DNA of 52,372 bases from a virus, in the IMG/VR virus record IMGVR_UViG_3300032229_000930, positions 1-52,372 of that record. One strand, 5' to 3'. Every line of letters starts with the position of its first letter. Positions within the stretch are counted from its first letter, which is position 1. A program made the position numbers and the translations under genes. The notes below the pieces were generated by a model. It worked only from the letters and a program-made list of their open reading frames with translations. It was not told the origin of the DNA and did no database searches. Shown one piece after another: positions 38,795 to 48,238 of this stretch.

Positions 38795-40819
38795 TCAGGA
38801 CGGTCTAGCCGCCATGACTTTCTCGGCAAGATCGATCATCTGCTTTCCAGAAACAATTTTCAGGAGGACTTTGTAGACTTCTGCCTTTAGTTGCCTCATT
38901 TCATCTGGATTAGCTGCTGCATTTGGAAAGCGGTGGTAGGCATCTTCAATTTCTAAAGCCAATTCTTTGGATTGAGCGTCATCAAATCCTTCGCTTTTGA
39001 GTTCCCAATACACCGCGAAGGGTCCGGCATCTAAGCCGCTTTCTTTGCGTGCTTTTTCTGCGGCAAATCGTTCAGTGACTAAAGATTCAAGTTCCTTGAG
39101 GGCCTTCTCCGTTGTTGTCTGCCTCTCATCTAAAGCCTCCATCACTTTGGCAGCGCGTTCAGAAATTGAAATCAGATGGGGTTCCTGTCCTGCGCCATCT
39201 CCTGTCTTTTGAAGTGATCGAATAAGATTGATGACCTTACCCTCATCTGGCCCCTTCTTTTTGCGGAGAGCATTCAAAGCCTCTTCGTCAAATTCCACCG
39301 GTTTTGTGAGACGGTCTAATCCATGAGCGGCAGCATGGGTTTGAACCAGTTTTGCAGTTTTGTTGGCAAGATCTCCGATGAAGCTCGTCGACTTACCATA
39401 CGCCTCTTTCATCATCGCATAGATGTCAGCCAGAGCGTTGTAATTGCCTATGTCGTTAGATAGATCAGGATCAGGAGAGAGGATCTCGTAGAGGGTCTCA
39501 GTTTCTTTGAAAAGCTCCGTGAACTCCTCTCTGGCCTCTTTTGTAAAGAGTGTTTCATAAAGCAGTTTCTCCAACTGCTCATCCCTCGGCAGACCAGAGG
39601 TTGCACTCAGATACTTTTGAGCTGGCCCATCCATCAACGTACGGAAGCGTTGAAACAACATGTCCAAATCCTCAATAACTCCCGAGTAGTCCTCGGAATC
39701 AAATGAAAGGGCTTTTCTCAAGTCCTTGAGTATTCCGACAAAATCAATGATCAAACCACAGGGCTTTTCAACACCACGGGCATCTTCATAGGGACGGTTA
39801 ACACGAGCGACCGCTTGAAGGAGAACATGATCCCTCATCGGTTTATCGAGATACATGCAGTAGAGGATCGGCGCATCGTATCCCGTTAGGAGTTTATCCG
39901 TAACGATCAGAATCTTTGGTTGGCTGGAGGCCTTGGGAAATTCCTTTCGAACTGCCTTCTCTGCATCATCATCAAGTTGCTGTTTAGCGACAAGCGGGCG
40001 TTCCACCGCATCGTTTGAGTTCTTGGTATAAACGGCCTGCGAGAATTCTGTTGGTAAAAGCTGATCGAGGGCCTCCTTGTATTTAGCGCATGCTTCTCGG
40101 TCCACGGCCACGAGGAAGGCTTTGTAGCCCAAGGGCTCAACATTCTCGCGGAAGTGCCTTGCAACAAAGGCGGCCACTTTCTTGATTCGATCATCCGCTT
40201 TTAAAAAGGTCTTCAGATTGACAGCTCGATCCAAAGCACGATTGAGATCGTCGATATCTGAAACTCCCTCTGTTTCGGCAAGTGAGAGGAATTCCTTTTC
40301 AAGGAGAGCCTCCTCCAAGACTACATCACTCGGTGCTAGACTATGGCGCAGCTTCAGTGTCGTGCGATCCTTGATGGATTCAGAAATCGGATATTTGTCC
40401 AGATAACCATCTGGATCCTGCAACCCAAAGGTCTTGAACGTACCTTCACCACGTTCTGTTTTCGCAATAGGAGTACCTGTAAATCCAATGAAAGTTGCAT
40501 TGGGAAGGCCCCCCATTAGGTAATTCCCAAAGTCACCGCCTGTGGAGCGGTGCGCCTCGTCGATGAGCACAAAGACATCCGAGCGCAGATTAATTTTTGC
40601 GGGCATCCCATCGAACTTGTGAATCATGGAGATGATCAACCCCCTGAAATCCGCCTTCAGTAGCTCTTCGAGTTGAGCGCAGGTATCGGCACGGCGCACC
40701 TGAACGCCTGATTGACTCACCTCTCCAAGAATCCGCTCCACCCATCCGGAGAGCTGTCCTTCAAGTTCGTTTCTATCCACCACTAGGAGGACTGTAGGAG
40801 TAGCACTCTGGGTTTTCAT
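38795..40819 (-). CDS. hsdR: HsdR C-terminal part (helicase domains), split gene
   Basis: 674 residues with the SF2 motor from motif Ia on: 'VLLVVDRNELEGQL', DEAH at 87-90, 'FIGFTGTPIAKTERGEG', and in the second RecA-like domain 'ILIVTDKLLTGYDAPILYCM' and 'LLQAVARVNRPYEDARG'. A helical C-terminal domain for M2S binding follows. It lacks the nuclease and Walker A, which lie in the upstream gene; the ATG here overlaps that gene's TGA. Together they cover one complete type I restriction subunit of about 1020 residues. Confidence 0.9.
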   Translation of the reverse strand: MKTQSATPTVLLVVDRNELEGQLSGWVERILGEVSQSGVQVRRADTCAQLEELLKADFRGLIISMIHKFDGMPAKINLRSDVFVLIDEAHRSTGGDFGNYLMGGLPNATFIGFTGTPIAKTERGEGTFKTFGLQDPDGYLDKYPISESIKDRTTLKLRHSLAPSDVVLEEALLEKEFLSLAETEGVSDIDDLNRALDRAVNLKTFLKADDRIKKVAAFVARHFRENVEPLGYKAFLVAVDREACAKYKEALDQLLPTEFSQAVYTKNSNDAVERPLVAKQQLDDDAEKAVRKEFPKASSQPKILIVTDKLLTGYDAPILYCMYLDKPMRDHVLLQAVARVNRPYEDARGVEKPCGLIIDFVGILKDLRKALSFDSEDYSGVIEDLDMLFQRFRTLMDGPAQKYLSATSGLPRDEQLEKLLYETLFTKEAREEFTELFKETETLYEILSPDPDLSNDIGNYNALADIYAMMKEAYGKSTSFIGDLANKTAKLVQTHAAAHGLDRLTKPVEFDEEALNALRKKKGPDEGKVINLIRSLQKTGDGAGQEPHLISISERAAKVMEALDERQTTTEKALKELESLVTERFAAEKARKESGLDAGPFAVYWELKSEGFDDAQSKELALEIEDAYHRFPNAAANPDEMRQLKAEVYKVLLKIVSGKQMIDLAEKVMAARPS

Positions 40820-41859
40820 ACTTCCTCGGTTGATGGAGCTTTCCCCTCAAGCAAAAGACGGGCAGCAGTGATCATGGTAAAAGTTTTTCCCGAGCCCTGC
40901 GTGTGCCAGACAAGCCCCCTTGTTTTCTCTGGATCAAGACAGCGCTCGACGACCTTGGTGGCTGCACGGGTCTGGTGCTGTCTTAGCACTGTTTTCCTTA
41001 ACTCATCATCCTTCATGAAGAAGACAATCCATTCCTTTAGAAGCATCATGAATCTTCTGCGGTGAAAAAAAGACTTTACCTGCGTTCCATAGGAAGGAGG
41101 TGCTACAGGGCTCTCCGCAGCTAGAGGAAGTTCATCAAGCGGATTATCAGAGTGCAGAGCGCTTGTTGGTGGCGGAATATCTGCGTATCCCATTCCTTTC
41201 ATTTCAGTAAGCTGCTGCCTCCAGTTGAAGACACCTTTTCTTTCGTAGCTCCAGGTAACGCCGTAGAAATATTCAATCAGGTGAGTGATATTGAAAACTT
41301 GCGGTGAGGACATCATTTCCGGTGTCTCCACTTCGTAGCGACGCAGCTGGAGTAATGCTTTCTCCATCGCATTTTTCAGCTTTGGATTTTTGCACTCTAC
41401 CAGTGCCACAGGTATCCCATTGATCAGGAAAACGACATCGGGACGATTGCCTTTTTTCCAATGCTTCCTGAAGGCCCATTCCACTGTGACTTGGAAGACA
41501 TTCCTCCCCGGGTCCAGAGGGTGCTCAAAGTCTATCACTTTGACATTGAGAGAACGCTTTTCAGAAGGAACAAAAACTGTTTTCAAGCCCCTGATCCATT
41601 CTAGCAGATGACGGTTTCCTTCCATGGTAGGAGGAACTGCCTCTATGGAGGCGATCACCGAAGCCACATTGTCAGAGGTGACAACTCCAGGGTTCAACCG
41701 AAGGAGTGCAGCTTCCAGGTGTGGATAGAAGAAGAGTCCTTCTTCACCGCGCCGAAAGGCTAGGGCATCGGTTTCCGAGACAAAATCCCATCCGGCATCC
41801 ACCGCATGGCGCACGAGGGGAAACTGGACGGAAGAAGCTTCAAGGGCGAGGCTGCTCAT
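40816..41859 (-). CDS. hsdR: HsdR N-terminal part (nuclease and Walker A), split gene
   Basis: 347 residues. The PD-(D/E)xK nuclease motif reads D141 ('RPDVVFLINGIPVALVECKN') with E155-C-K157. Walker A HTQGSGKT lies at 319-326. The frame ends 21 residues later at TGA, within ATGA, and the motor continues in the next gene. Intact HsdR proteins have about 25 residues between GKT and the next conserved 'VLLVVDRNEL'; here the combined distance is somewhat longer. It may be a stable split through translational coupling or a recent frameshift. Confidence 0.9.
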   Translation of the reverse strand: MSSLALEASSVQFPLVRHAVDAGWDFVSETDALAFRRGEEGLFFYPHLEAALLRLNPGVVTSDNVASVIASIEAVPPTMEGNRHLLEWIRGLKTVFVPSEKRSLNVKVIDFEHPLDPGRNVFQVTVEWAFRKHWKKGNRPDVVFLINGIPVALVECKNPKLKNAMEKALLQLRRYEVETPEMMSSPQVFNITHLIEYFYGVTWSYERKGVFNWRQQLTEMKGMGYADIPPPTSALHSDNPLDELPLAAESPVAPPSYGTQVKSFFHRRRFMMLLKEWIVFFMKDDELRKTVLRQHQTRAATKVVERCLDPEKTRGLVWHTQGSGKTFTMITAARLLLEGKAPSTEEV

Positions 41860-41925
41860 GACATTTCATTGTTGACGCATTTTAACTTCTGGAGAAGGTT
41901 GTAGTTGGCTCGGCGTCCACCGAAT

Positions 41926-41944
41926 CCTGACGTTATGCGTCAGG
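41926..41944. other. Hairpin between DUF3800 and hsdR genes
   Basis: cctgacg/cgtcagg is a perfect 7-bp stem with a 5-nt loop in the 90-bp gap between the DUF3800 stop and the hsdR start. There is no U-tract on the minus strand, so it may be a processing or attenuation structure that separates the M-S-accessory message from hsdR. Confidence 0.45.
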
Positions 41945-41949
41945 GGTTA

Positions 41950-42801
41950 CTAGGTGACGCGGGGCCCCTTTTTTGTCTTCGTTGAGTCGTGGTGGACATC
42001 GGCAGGGACAAATGCCCAGTGCAGGTAGGGCTCCTGCCACTTGCCAGTAAGCCCCTCCCTCAGACCTGTGCTGATCCCGATATTCAATCTGGGACGGATG
42101 CGTTGGATATGTGTGTAGATGGCCTTGTAGAGCTTTTCCTTGGCGATGGTTCTCTTTCCCCTCCTGCGTTCACCGGGTAGCTTCTCCTTGTGCTTGTCAT
42201 TCAGTCGGAAGCTCATCGAGCCGAGGACAATATCAAGACATTGTGCCAGAACATGATCATGAGAGCGGATCTCCGCGATATCTTCCTCTCTGATCTTGAA
42301 ACCTGCATTGCGGATCCAGGGGTCATTCTGCAGGGCGAGAATAAAGCCCTTAAACTGAGAAGCTCCCTCACGTGTATGGGGGAGCTCATCGAAATGGATG
42401 CGTAGCCAACAAGGAGTGATGCCTCCCTCACGGTGCCTGAATCCGAAGGCATGTTTCAGAAACTGGTAGTAGAGTTTGAAATACCGTTCCTCAAATGAGC
42501 TGCCATCACCGCGACGTGTTTGAGCATTCTGTTGGAACATGATACGAACTCGAACACGCCTTGCCTCGATTTCTTCAAAGAAGGCTTCAATCAATGCCAG
42601 GTATTTATCCAAGTAGCGCTCGGTGACCTTGGACCACTTTACCTCTCCATAGAAATTGAGATCCACTTTCTTCTGCCTGAGCCGATCGGAGACGATATCG
42701 TAGTCGTTTGATCCGATTAGCACGCCTCCATAAAAGTTGGAGAAGAACTCCCCCTTTGCATCGGACTCATCGCAGAAGATGATGTATTCTTTGTGGTTCA
42801 T
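41950..42801 (-). CDS. DUF3800 protein
   Basis: 283 residues. The start 'MNHKEYIIFCDESDAKGEFF' followed by 'SNFYGGVLIGS' is the hallmark of DUF3800: a first strand with an 'D-E-S' acidic pair (D11, E12), predicted RNase H-like. Downstream acidic residues in 'WLRIHFDELP' and 'AEIRSHDHVLAQCLDIVLGS' complete a possible metal site. DUF3800 genes often accompany defence systems; the activity is unproven. It is inserted between the ApeA-like gene and hsdR in the same direction. Confidence 0.85.
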   Translation of the reverse strand: MNHKEYIIFCDESDAKGEFFSNFYGGVLIGSNDYDIVSDRLRQKKVDLNFYGEVKWSKVTERYLDKYLALIEAFFEEIEARRVRVRIMFQQNAQTRRGDGSSFEERYFKLYYQFLKHAFGFRHREGGITPCWLRIHFDELPHTREGASQFKGFILALQNDPWIRNAGFKIREEDIAEIRSHDHVLAQCLDIVLGSMSFRLNDKHKEKLPGERRRGKRTIAKEKLYKAIYTHIQRIRPRLNIGISTGLREGLTGKWQEPYLHWAFVPADVHHDSTKTKKGPRVT

Positions 42802-42828
42802 GCTGGAGCGGCTTTCAGATGACAGAGT

Positions 42829-44229
42829 TTATGACCCCAGATTTACCATGCGGATGCCTTCGGCCTTACGAACAATATGCTCAACCGGTGATCCCCCCAG
42901 GCCAATTTCCTTCAAGAGAATAACCCAAGTCAAAGATTCCAAACACCATGAAAATCGCCCAATTTCCGCGCTGGTGAGCAACCTCTTTTCATCCACGTTT
43001 TCATGATGATGAGTGAGATGATTGCGGGTATAGGCTATTTTTGATGCAGCATTCTCTATATCCCCGATAAGGCGAGGGCTCTCTGCTTTATGTGCTGTAA
43101 AAATATCCAAAAGCTTCTGCTTTAGAGAGCGACTGTTGAGTGAAAGTTTTCCTTTAGCCCAAGGCCAGATCTCATTCGGCAGCACCGCTTCTGCTGCTGC
43201 AACCCGGCTTGCATGTTCATCCTTAGGTAGATCCTTCGATTCAAAGCAAGAGGAACGGGAATGGTAGATTTCAAGCGCCTGAACAAGGAAAAGGAATCGT
43301 GCCTCTAGATAGAGAGAGTGATGGAGGGCCACGGCACTAAACAAGGCGAGCATTGGTTCCAGCTCTGAGCAAACTCGATTCCATTGAACAACCAGTTGAT
43401 CCAACTTATCTTTAACGGTACTGAACGAAGCGATCATCTCATGCGGCAGAGGATCTCGGGATCGGTTTTGTTTGCGCTCCGACTTCCCACTCCGGAGCAG
43501 AAGTCCCTCGCATCCAAACATACTAGACCCCGGTTGATACGGATCTTCAGTGAAAACACGGACCTCAGTCGCATGAACGGAGGTGCCTATCAGCATACCA
43601 AAAAGCCGAATCACCCAGGGAACCCAGTGGCTGGATACCTCTGCCATTGATCGAGGCCCTTCAAAGTGAAAGCACACACTACTCCCATGACGAAATTGAT
43701 CTTCATCCCATGAAGTAGACCTCAAAACACTATCTGAAAATCGGATTTGAACGCCACTCTCTACAAAAAAGGGTAAATCTATCACTTCTACCTGAGAGTA
43801 AGTGGGTTGTTGGTTTTCTGATACACTTGGAATGAGTAAGTTGCGCCCAAACCAGCGGTTCAGTAATTCCAGATTGATTGATACAGCTCGTACAACCGGT
43901 TCGCTCCACGAGTTGATATGCAACCCTTTTACAGCAGCGAGCGCAAAAATCTCCCAATGTTCTAGACCCTGAGAAGAACCATGCTCAGATACACCACATC
44001 CAAAGAGAGTGACCGGACGATTCTCCTCATCTTGTCCATGTATGACCTCAGTAATCTTAAAAGAGTCCCCATTTGCAGATTGAAGTAGGATGTCTTCGAC
44101 TCCTTTTTCACATGGGGACCAAATCGAAAGCTTGGGAGAGCCGGCGCCGACATCCAGGGTTCCTGGAAGAGGTTGCCCCTCTGCTCCATGAATCCACCAT
44201 CGACCTCGAATGGAATCCTGACTTCTCAT
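42829..44229 (-). CDS. ApeA-like abortive-infection protein with HEPN domain
   Basis: 466 residues. The N-terminal 300 residues show the ApeA-N layout, starting 'GRWWIHGAEGQPLPGTLDVG', beta-rich, with 'EHWEIFALAAVKGLHINSWS'. The C-terminal 170 residues are helical and hold the HEPN ribonuclease signature 'RNHLTHH' (R402, H407), preceded by 'ARFLFLVQALEIYHSRSS'. ApeA is a known single-gene anti-phage factor thought to cleave RNA. The start overlaps the hsdS stop by ATGA, so it is co-translated with the type I system, which is an unusual setting. Confidence 0.8.
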   Translation of the reverse strand: MRSQDSIRGRWWIHGAEGQPLPGTLDVGAGSPKLSIWSPCEKGVEDILLQSANGDSFKITEVIHGQDEENRPVTLFGCGVSEHGSSQGLEHWEIFALAAVKGLHINSWSEPVVRAVSINLELLNRWFGRNLLIPSVSENQQPTYSQVEVIDLPFFVESGVQIRFSDSVLRSTSWDEDQFRHGSSVCFHFEGPRSMAEVSSHWVPWVIRLFGMLIGTSVHATEVRVFTEDPYQPGSSMFGCEGLLLRSGKSERKQNRSRDPLPHEMIASFSTVKDKLDQLVVQWNRVCSELEPMLALFSAVALHHSLYLEARFLFLVQALEIYHSRSSCFESKDLPKDEHASRVAAAEAVLPNEIWPWAKGKLSLNSRSLKQKLLDIFTAHKAESPRLIGDIENAASKIAYTRNHLTHHHENVDEKRLLTSAEIGRFSWCLESLTWVILLKEIGLGGSPVEHIVRKAEGIRMVNLGS

Positions 44230-45407
44230 GCCAATGTTTCCCTCAAAAAAGAATCAACCCGCCTCTTGCCGCTTATCAGATCGTGAAGCAGTGATTGAAA
44301 AAGTTCGCGGAGGAGCTTCTGACGCGCTTCGTGGTAAGAGAGCTTCGCGTCGATTGTTTGGAGGATAGAAGCGATTTCTTGCTGTTCATCCAGACAGGGT
44401 AGCAACACCGGAAACGCTTTGAGCTTGGTAGAATTAATGCAGGCTAAATTGGTTGTCTTGTGTGCAACCGATAGGAAATATGATTTTCCGTAAGGACTCT
44501 GGGCAAGGTAGGCAAAGTAACGAGGCAAAAGCTTCAACTGGTCAGTTCGAACGGCAAAAATATGGTTCTGGTGAACACATCGTTCAATCTGCCCCTCCCA
44601 TATAAAACCTCGGCCCAGCTTGTCGAAATCCCCCCCCTCCGTCAGAACCACATCGCCCTCTTGTAAAAGACTCGATTCTATATCCCTCCTAGAAGCTTTT
44701 ATGGTTTTAATTTCACGAAGGTCTAAGTGCCCATCTTGTACGTTTGCTACTCTCAAATAAGGCACTTCAACATCATCAACAGACTGTTTCCTCGTATTCT
44801 TGGCTATGCCTGTTTGTACAAATGCGCATTCGTTGAGGGCCATTTCTTCCCAGGAAACCGGTACTACTCCAAAACGAGTTTCTCGCGGGGCAGTACCATG
44901 AAGCCCCCTACTGAAAAGGTGGTGGAAGGCAGCTTTCTTCAGCTCCCGCGTAACCTTGATAATCTCGGATTCAACTTCAACAGCTTTCCAAGCATTTCTC
45001 AAAACATCTGCTATCTGATTCTGCTCTCCAATTTCTGGAATCCTAACTGGTACCGAATAGGCCGTTTCTCGGTTTAATCCCGGAACCACGGCATGACCAT
45101 TCATCTGCTCCAGTCCTAACGAGAGAAGCAAAAAGTGAAGAAAATCCCAATTATGATTGGCTTTGTTGACCACATAGTAGGTGGTATCAATCGGCCAATA
45201 CGATTTCTCGGTGAAGTTCACCGCGCCAACAGAACCTTTGCGTCCAATAATTATACCTGGTCCGTCTAGGAGGCTTTCATTGTGCCAACCTACAATTCCA
45301 TTGGACCCGTAGACTGGGACTTCACCAGAAGTACGTGCTGATTGGGGTAGACTCTTGCCGTAAGCAAGCTCAATTTCTTCACCCAGAATACTCTCTCTCC
45401 AGCTCAT
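44226..45407 (-). CDS. hsdS: Type I restriction specificity subunit HsdS
   Basis: 393 residues with two target recognition domains. TRD1 begins '[20 protein letters not shown]' and ends in the first conserved helix '[20 protein letters not shown]'. TRD2 begins '[20 protein letters not shown]' and ends '[20 protein letters not shown]', followed by '[13 protein letters not shown]'. The repeated helical spacers set the gap in the bipartite DNA target. ATGA overlaps join it to hsdM upstream and the ApeA-like gene downstream. Confidence 0.95.
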   Translation of the reverse strand: MSWRESILGEEIELAYGKSLPQSARTSGEVPVYGSNGIVGWHNESLLDGPGIIIGRKGSVGAVNFTEKSYWPIDTTYYVVNKANHNWDFLHFLLLSLGLEQMNGHAVVPGLNRETAYSVPVRIPEIGEQNQIADVLRNAWKAVEVESEIIKVTRELKKAAFHHLFSRGLHGTAPRETRFGVVPVSWEEMALNECAFVQTGIAKNTRKQSVDDVEVPYLRVANVQDGHLDLREIKTIKASRRDIESSLLQEGDVVLTEGGDFDKLGRGFIWEGQIERCVHQNHIFAVRTDQLKLLPRYFAYLAQSPYGKSYFLSVAHKTTNLACINSTKLKAFPVLLPCLDEQQEIASILQTIDAKLSYHEARQKLLRELFQSLLHDLISGKRRVDSFLRETLA

Positions 45408-47254
45408 TGTGTTACAATATGATTAAGAGCTATGGAAAGTGCCTCATCAAGCTGCCGAGCCCTCATATCAAGAGATTTTAAATCGGAGATGATGATCTCC
45501 ATCTCGCGATCTATTCTTTCAATCTCAGCAGCCACATAGCGACTTGGGCTAAGGTTATAATCCTCGGCAACAGCAACCTCTGTTGTAATAACCTTCACAA
45601 ACCCTGGTAGATCTTTAGCAGAATGATAGGCCTCAGCTATTTTTGAAATCGCCTCATCTGGAAGATAGTTTTTAGGTGACCTCTTCTTCGCTTCGCCAGA
45701 GGCATTCACTAGGGTGATTTTGCCAATGCGATCCTTGGGTTTCCCCTTCCGCAAGAAAACGATCACCCCAGGAGCTGTGGTATTGTAGAAAAGATTGTCA
45801 GGCATCAGGACAACACCATCAATCAAATCCTGCTCCACGAACCATTTGCGAATTGCACGCTCTTTATCCTCGTTCTGGCTACCTGAACCACGAGATACGG
45901 CACCAGTATCGAGTATGACAGCAGCGCGGCCTCCCTCTGCCAGACTTGCGGCAGTATGTTGTAACCATGCCCAATCACCCTTGCCTGTGGTCGTCCCTCC
46001 CTGACGCTCGAAGCGGTCGAATCCATCGTTTTCAAAGACCTCGGTTTCGAAGCCTTGATTCCACATCGGGTTGGCTACGATGAGAGGAAATTTCTGAAGC
46101 GTTCCATCCAGAGAGCGGAACTTCGGATTCTTCATAGAATCCCCGCGGACTATTTCCGCCTGAAGGTCATGAATGATCGTATTCATCCATGCGATGGCAT
46201 AGCTGGGGGCTTGGAGTTCCTGACCAAAGAGCTTCAGAGGAACCTTCTTCGCCGCTGGATCGATCCTCTCGGCGACGAGCTGTAGCTTGATCAGAAGTCC
46301 AGCTGATCCGCACGCATAGTCATAGGCCAACTCCCCCGGACGAGGGCGCAAGATCTCCGCCATGAGAAATCCTACTTCGGTTGGTGTAAAAAACTCACCC
46401 GCACTTTGCCCGGAGCCCTCAGCAAACTTTCGGAGGAGGTATTCATAGCACCGGCCAAGAAAATCAGGCTCCACATCACGCAATCCAAGGCGGTATCGAG
46501 GATCCGAGAGGGCCTCAATAATGCCCTTCAGGGCTGCATCGCTGATTTCACGTTCTCCGCCAGCCCCTACATGGTTGAAGTCCACCTGATCAATGATGCC
46601 CATGAGTTGTTGATTCTGTCGGGCAATCATGCGGCAGGCCGTGGTTACATGCTCACCGAGTGTCGTGGGTTTTTTGCCTTCCGGCCACTCGAAGGGAAGA
46701 CGACCAGCAAGAACAGGCCAACGAGCTTCGGGAGGAAGATAAAAACGAACAACACGATCCTTAGCTGCCACCCCTTGCTCAACTTCACCCTCAATAATCG
46801 AGAGAGCCGTCTCTGCTTCACCGTAGGTTTCCGTGAGGCGGGCAACCTCGTCATCGAAGACATCGGAGAGGCGCTTGATGAATAAGAGCGGTAGGATGTA
46901 GTCCTTGAACTTCGGCGCATCCTTTTCACCGCGGATGGCGCAAGCCGCATCCCAGAGCATCTGCTCCATAGGCTTGGTGCCAAGAACCTTACTCGAAGCG
47001 GTCCCTCTCCTTCTTCGACTGCTTGAGACGGTTGCAACTTCAGATGGCGTTTTCGAGCCTTCTCCTGCAACAAAGCCGTTTTCCTCCATCAGTTTTTCGA
47101 TGGCCTGCATCTGCGCTCTTTGAGGCTTGGACTTCCCTCCTTCCCAACGGTTCACGGTTGCAAAAGATACATTGAGCCTGGCCGCAAGCTCCTCTTGGGA
47201 AAGCTGTAGATGACTACGGAGGCGCGAAAGGTCTGAAGATATGTGGGAAGGCAT
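45404..47254 (-). CDS. hsdM: Type I methyltransferase HsdM with N-terminal Xre-type HTH
   Basis: 616 residues from ATG 47254. The start is chosen because AAAGGA (47261-47266) lies 6 bases before it; ATG 47260 is the alternative. Residues about 5-60 are an HTH ('[20 protein letters not shown]', '[17 protein letters not shown]'), not part of usual HsdM (about 500 residues). The rest is HsdM: N-terminal helical domain ('[20 protein letters not shown]'), '[17 protein letters not shown]', SAM motif '[15 protein letters not shown]' and catalytic motif '[14 protein letters not shown]', where NPMW replaces NPP[FY]. It could autoregulate and control the divergent CBASS genes. Confidence 0.93.
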   Translation of the reverse strand: MPSHISSDLSRLRSHLQLSQEELAARLNVSFATVNRWEGGKSKPQRAQMQAIEKLMEENGFVAGEGSKTPSEVATVSSSRRRRGTASSKVLGTKPMEQMLWDAACAIRGEKDAPKFKDYILPLLFIKRLSDVFDDEVARLTETYGEAETALSIIEGEVEQGVAAKDRVVRFYLPPEARWPVLAGRLPFEWPEGKKPTTLGEHVTTACRMIARQNQQLMGIIDQVDFNHVGAGGEREISDAALKGIIEALSDPRYRLGLRDVEPDFLGRCYEYLLRKFAEGSGQSAGEFFTPTEVGFLMAEILRPRPGELAYDYACGSAGLLIKLQLVAERIDPAAKKVPLKLFGQELQAPSYAIAWMNTIIHDLQAEIVRGDSMKNPKFRSLDGTLQKFPLIVANPMWNQGFETEVFENDGFDRFERQGGTTTGKGDWAWLQHTAASLAEGGRAAVILDTGAVSRGSGSQNEDKERAIRKWFVEQDLIDGVVLMPDNLFYNTTAPGVIVFLRKGKPKDRIGKITLVNASGEAKKRSPKNYLPDEAISKIAEAYHSAKDLPGFVKVITTEVAVAEDYNLSPSRYVAAEIERIDREMEIIISDLKSLDMRARQLDEALSIALNHIVTQ

Positions 47255-47290
47255 TGACATTCCTTTATGTATGATATAGCAAATCAATCA
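47255..47290. promoter_or_regulatory. Shared start region of divergent hsdM and capV
   Basis: The hsdM Shine-Dalgarno (minus strand, 47261-47266) touches the first capV ATG (47267). If capV instead starts at 47291, 36 bp separate the two genes. Either way each promoter must lie in the other's 5' coding part; TATATC/TATCAT-like elements occur at 47270-47279. The HTH on HsdM is a candidate regulator. Confidence 0.5.
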
Positions 47291-48238
47291 ATGCAAGATC
47301 GATTTCAAATTTTATCACTGGATGGTGGAGGAATCAAAGGCCTCTTCTCGGCCTACTTATTACAAAAATTGGAGGAAGACCTCCAAATCGATATTGCCTC
47401 TTGTTTTGACCTAATCATAGGAACTTCAACAGGTGGGATAATTGCACTTGCGCTCGGTATGCAGAAGACTCCCGCTCAGATTGTGGATTTATACAGCGAT
47501 CTAGGAACCAGCATTTTCCCAGGTCCGAGATGGCTCGGTGAGTTGAGGCAATATCTAGCGGTTCGCTACAGTTCCAAACCTTTGGAAAATGAACTCAAAA
47601 AATGTTTCCCAGAAGAGCAGCTTCTTGGGCACTCCAAAAAGAGACTTGTCATTCCCAGCTATGATCTTGGCCGAAGGGAGGTGCGCGTATTCAAAACTGC
47701 GCACGATGAAAGATTCACTCGTGACTACAAAGTGCCAGCCTGGCAGATCGCAATGGCAACTAGTGCCGCTCCTACATATTTCCAAGCATTTCGATCAATC
47801 GAAGAGAGGCGTTTAATAGATGGCGGCGTCTGGGCAAACAATCCGGTTATTGCAGGCATTGTCGAAGCTGTTGGTGTTCTGAAAATACCGCTCCCGTCAG
47901 TTCGTGTTCTGAGCATAGGTACTACAGCAGAAGTTACGTACCCACCCGACAAATTGGATCGTGGAGGGTTTTGGCAGTGGAAAAAAGGTGCTGCGGTAAT
48001 TATGGATGCACAATCTTCGGGCGCCACCGGCCAGGCATATCTCTTGCTTGGAAAAGATCGCTTCAAGCGAATCAACCTATCAGTGCCAAAGGACTTGTTC
48101 GCCCTTGATAAACCAGCCCCTGAGAAGCTACGTGCAGCAGCCAGCCATGTCTCGATGCATGAAGCGCCAGACATTAAGAGAATTTTTCTTGATCACGCAG
48201 CTCAGCCCTTCACCCCAAAACACCAACTAGAAAAATGA
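47267..48238 (+). CDS. capV: CBASS effector CapV, patatin-like phospholipase
   Basis: 323 residues (or 315 from ATG 47291). Patatin motifs: oxyanion loop 'DGGGIKG' (19-25), nucleophile S54 in '[14 protein letters not shown]', and catalytic Asp185 in '[11 protein letters not shown]'. When activated by a cyclic nucleotide, CapV enzymes degrade membrane phospholipids and kill the infected cell. It is the first gene of a rightward operon; its stop overlaps the start of the CD-NTase. A+T content is higher than in the phage. Confidence 0.93.
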   Translation: MYDIANQSMQDRFQILSLDGGGIKGLFSAYLLQKLEEDLQIDIASCFDLIIGTSTGGIIALALGMQKTPAQIVDLYSDLGTSIFPGPRWLGELRQYLAVRYSSKPLENELKKCFPEEQLLGHSKKRLVIPSYDLGRREVRVFKTAHDERFTRDYKVPAWQIAMATSAAPTYFQAFRSIEERRLIDGGVWANNPVIAGIVEAVGVLKIPLPSVRVLSIGTTAEVTYPPDKLDRGGFWQWKKGAAVIMDAQSSGATGQAYLLLGKDRFKRINLSVPKDLFALDKPAPEKLRAAASHVSMHEAPDIKRIFLDHAAQPFTPKHQLEK

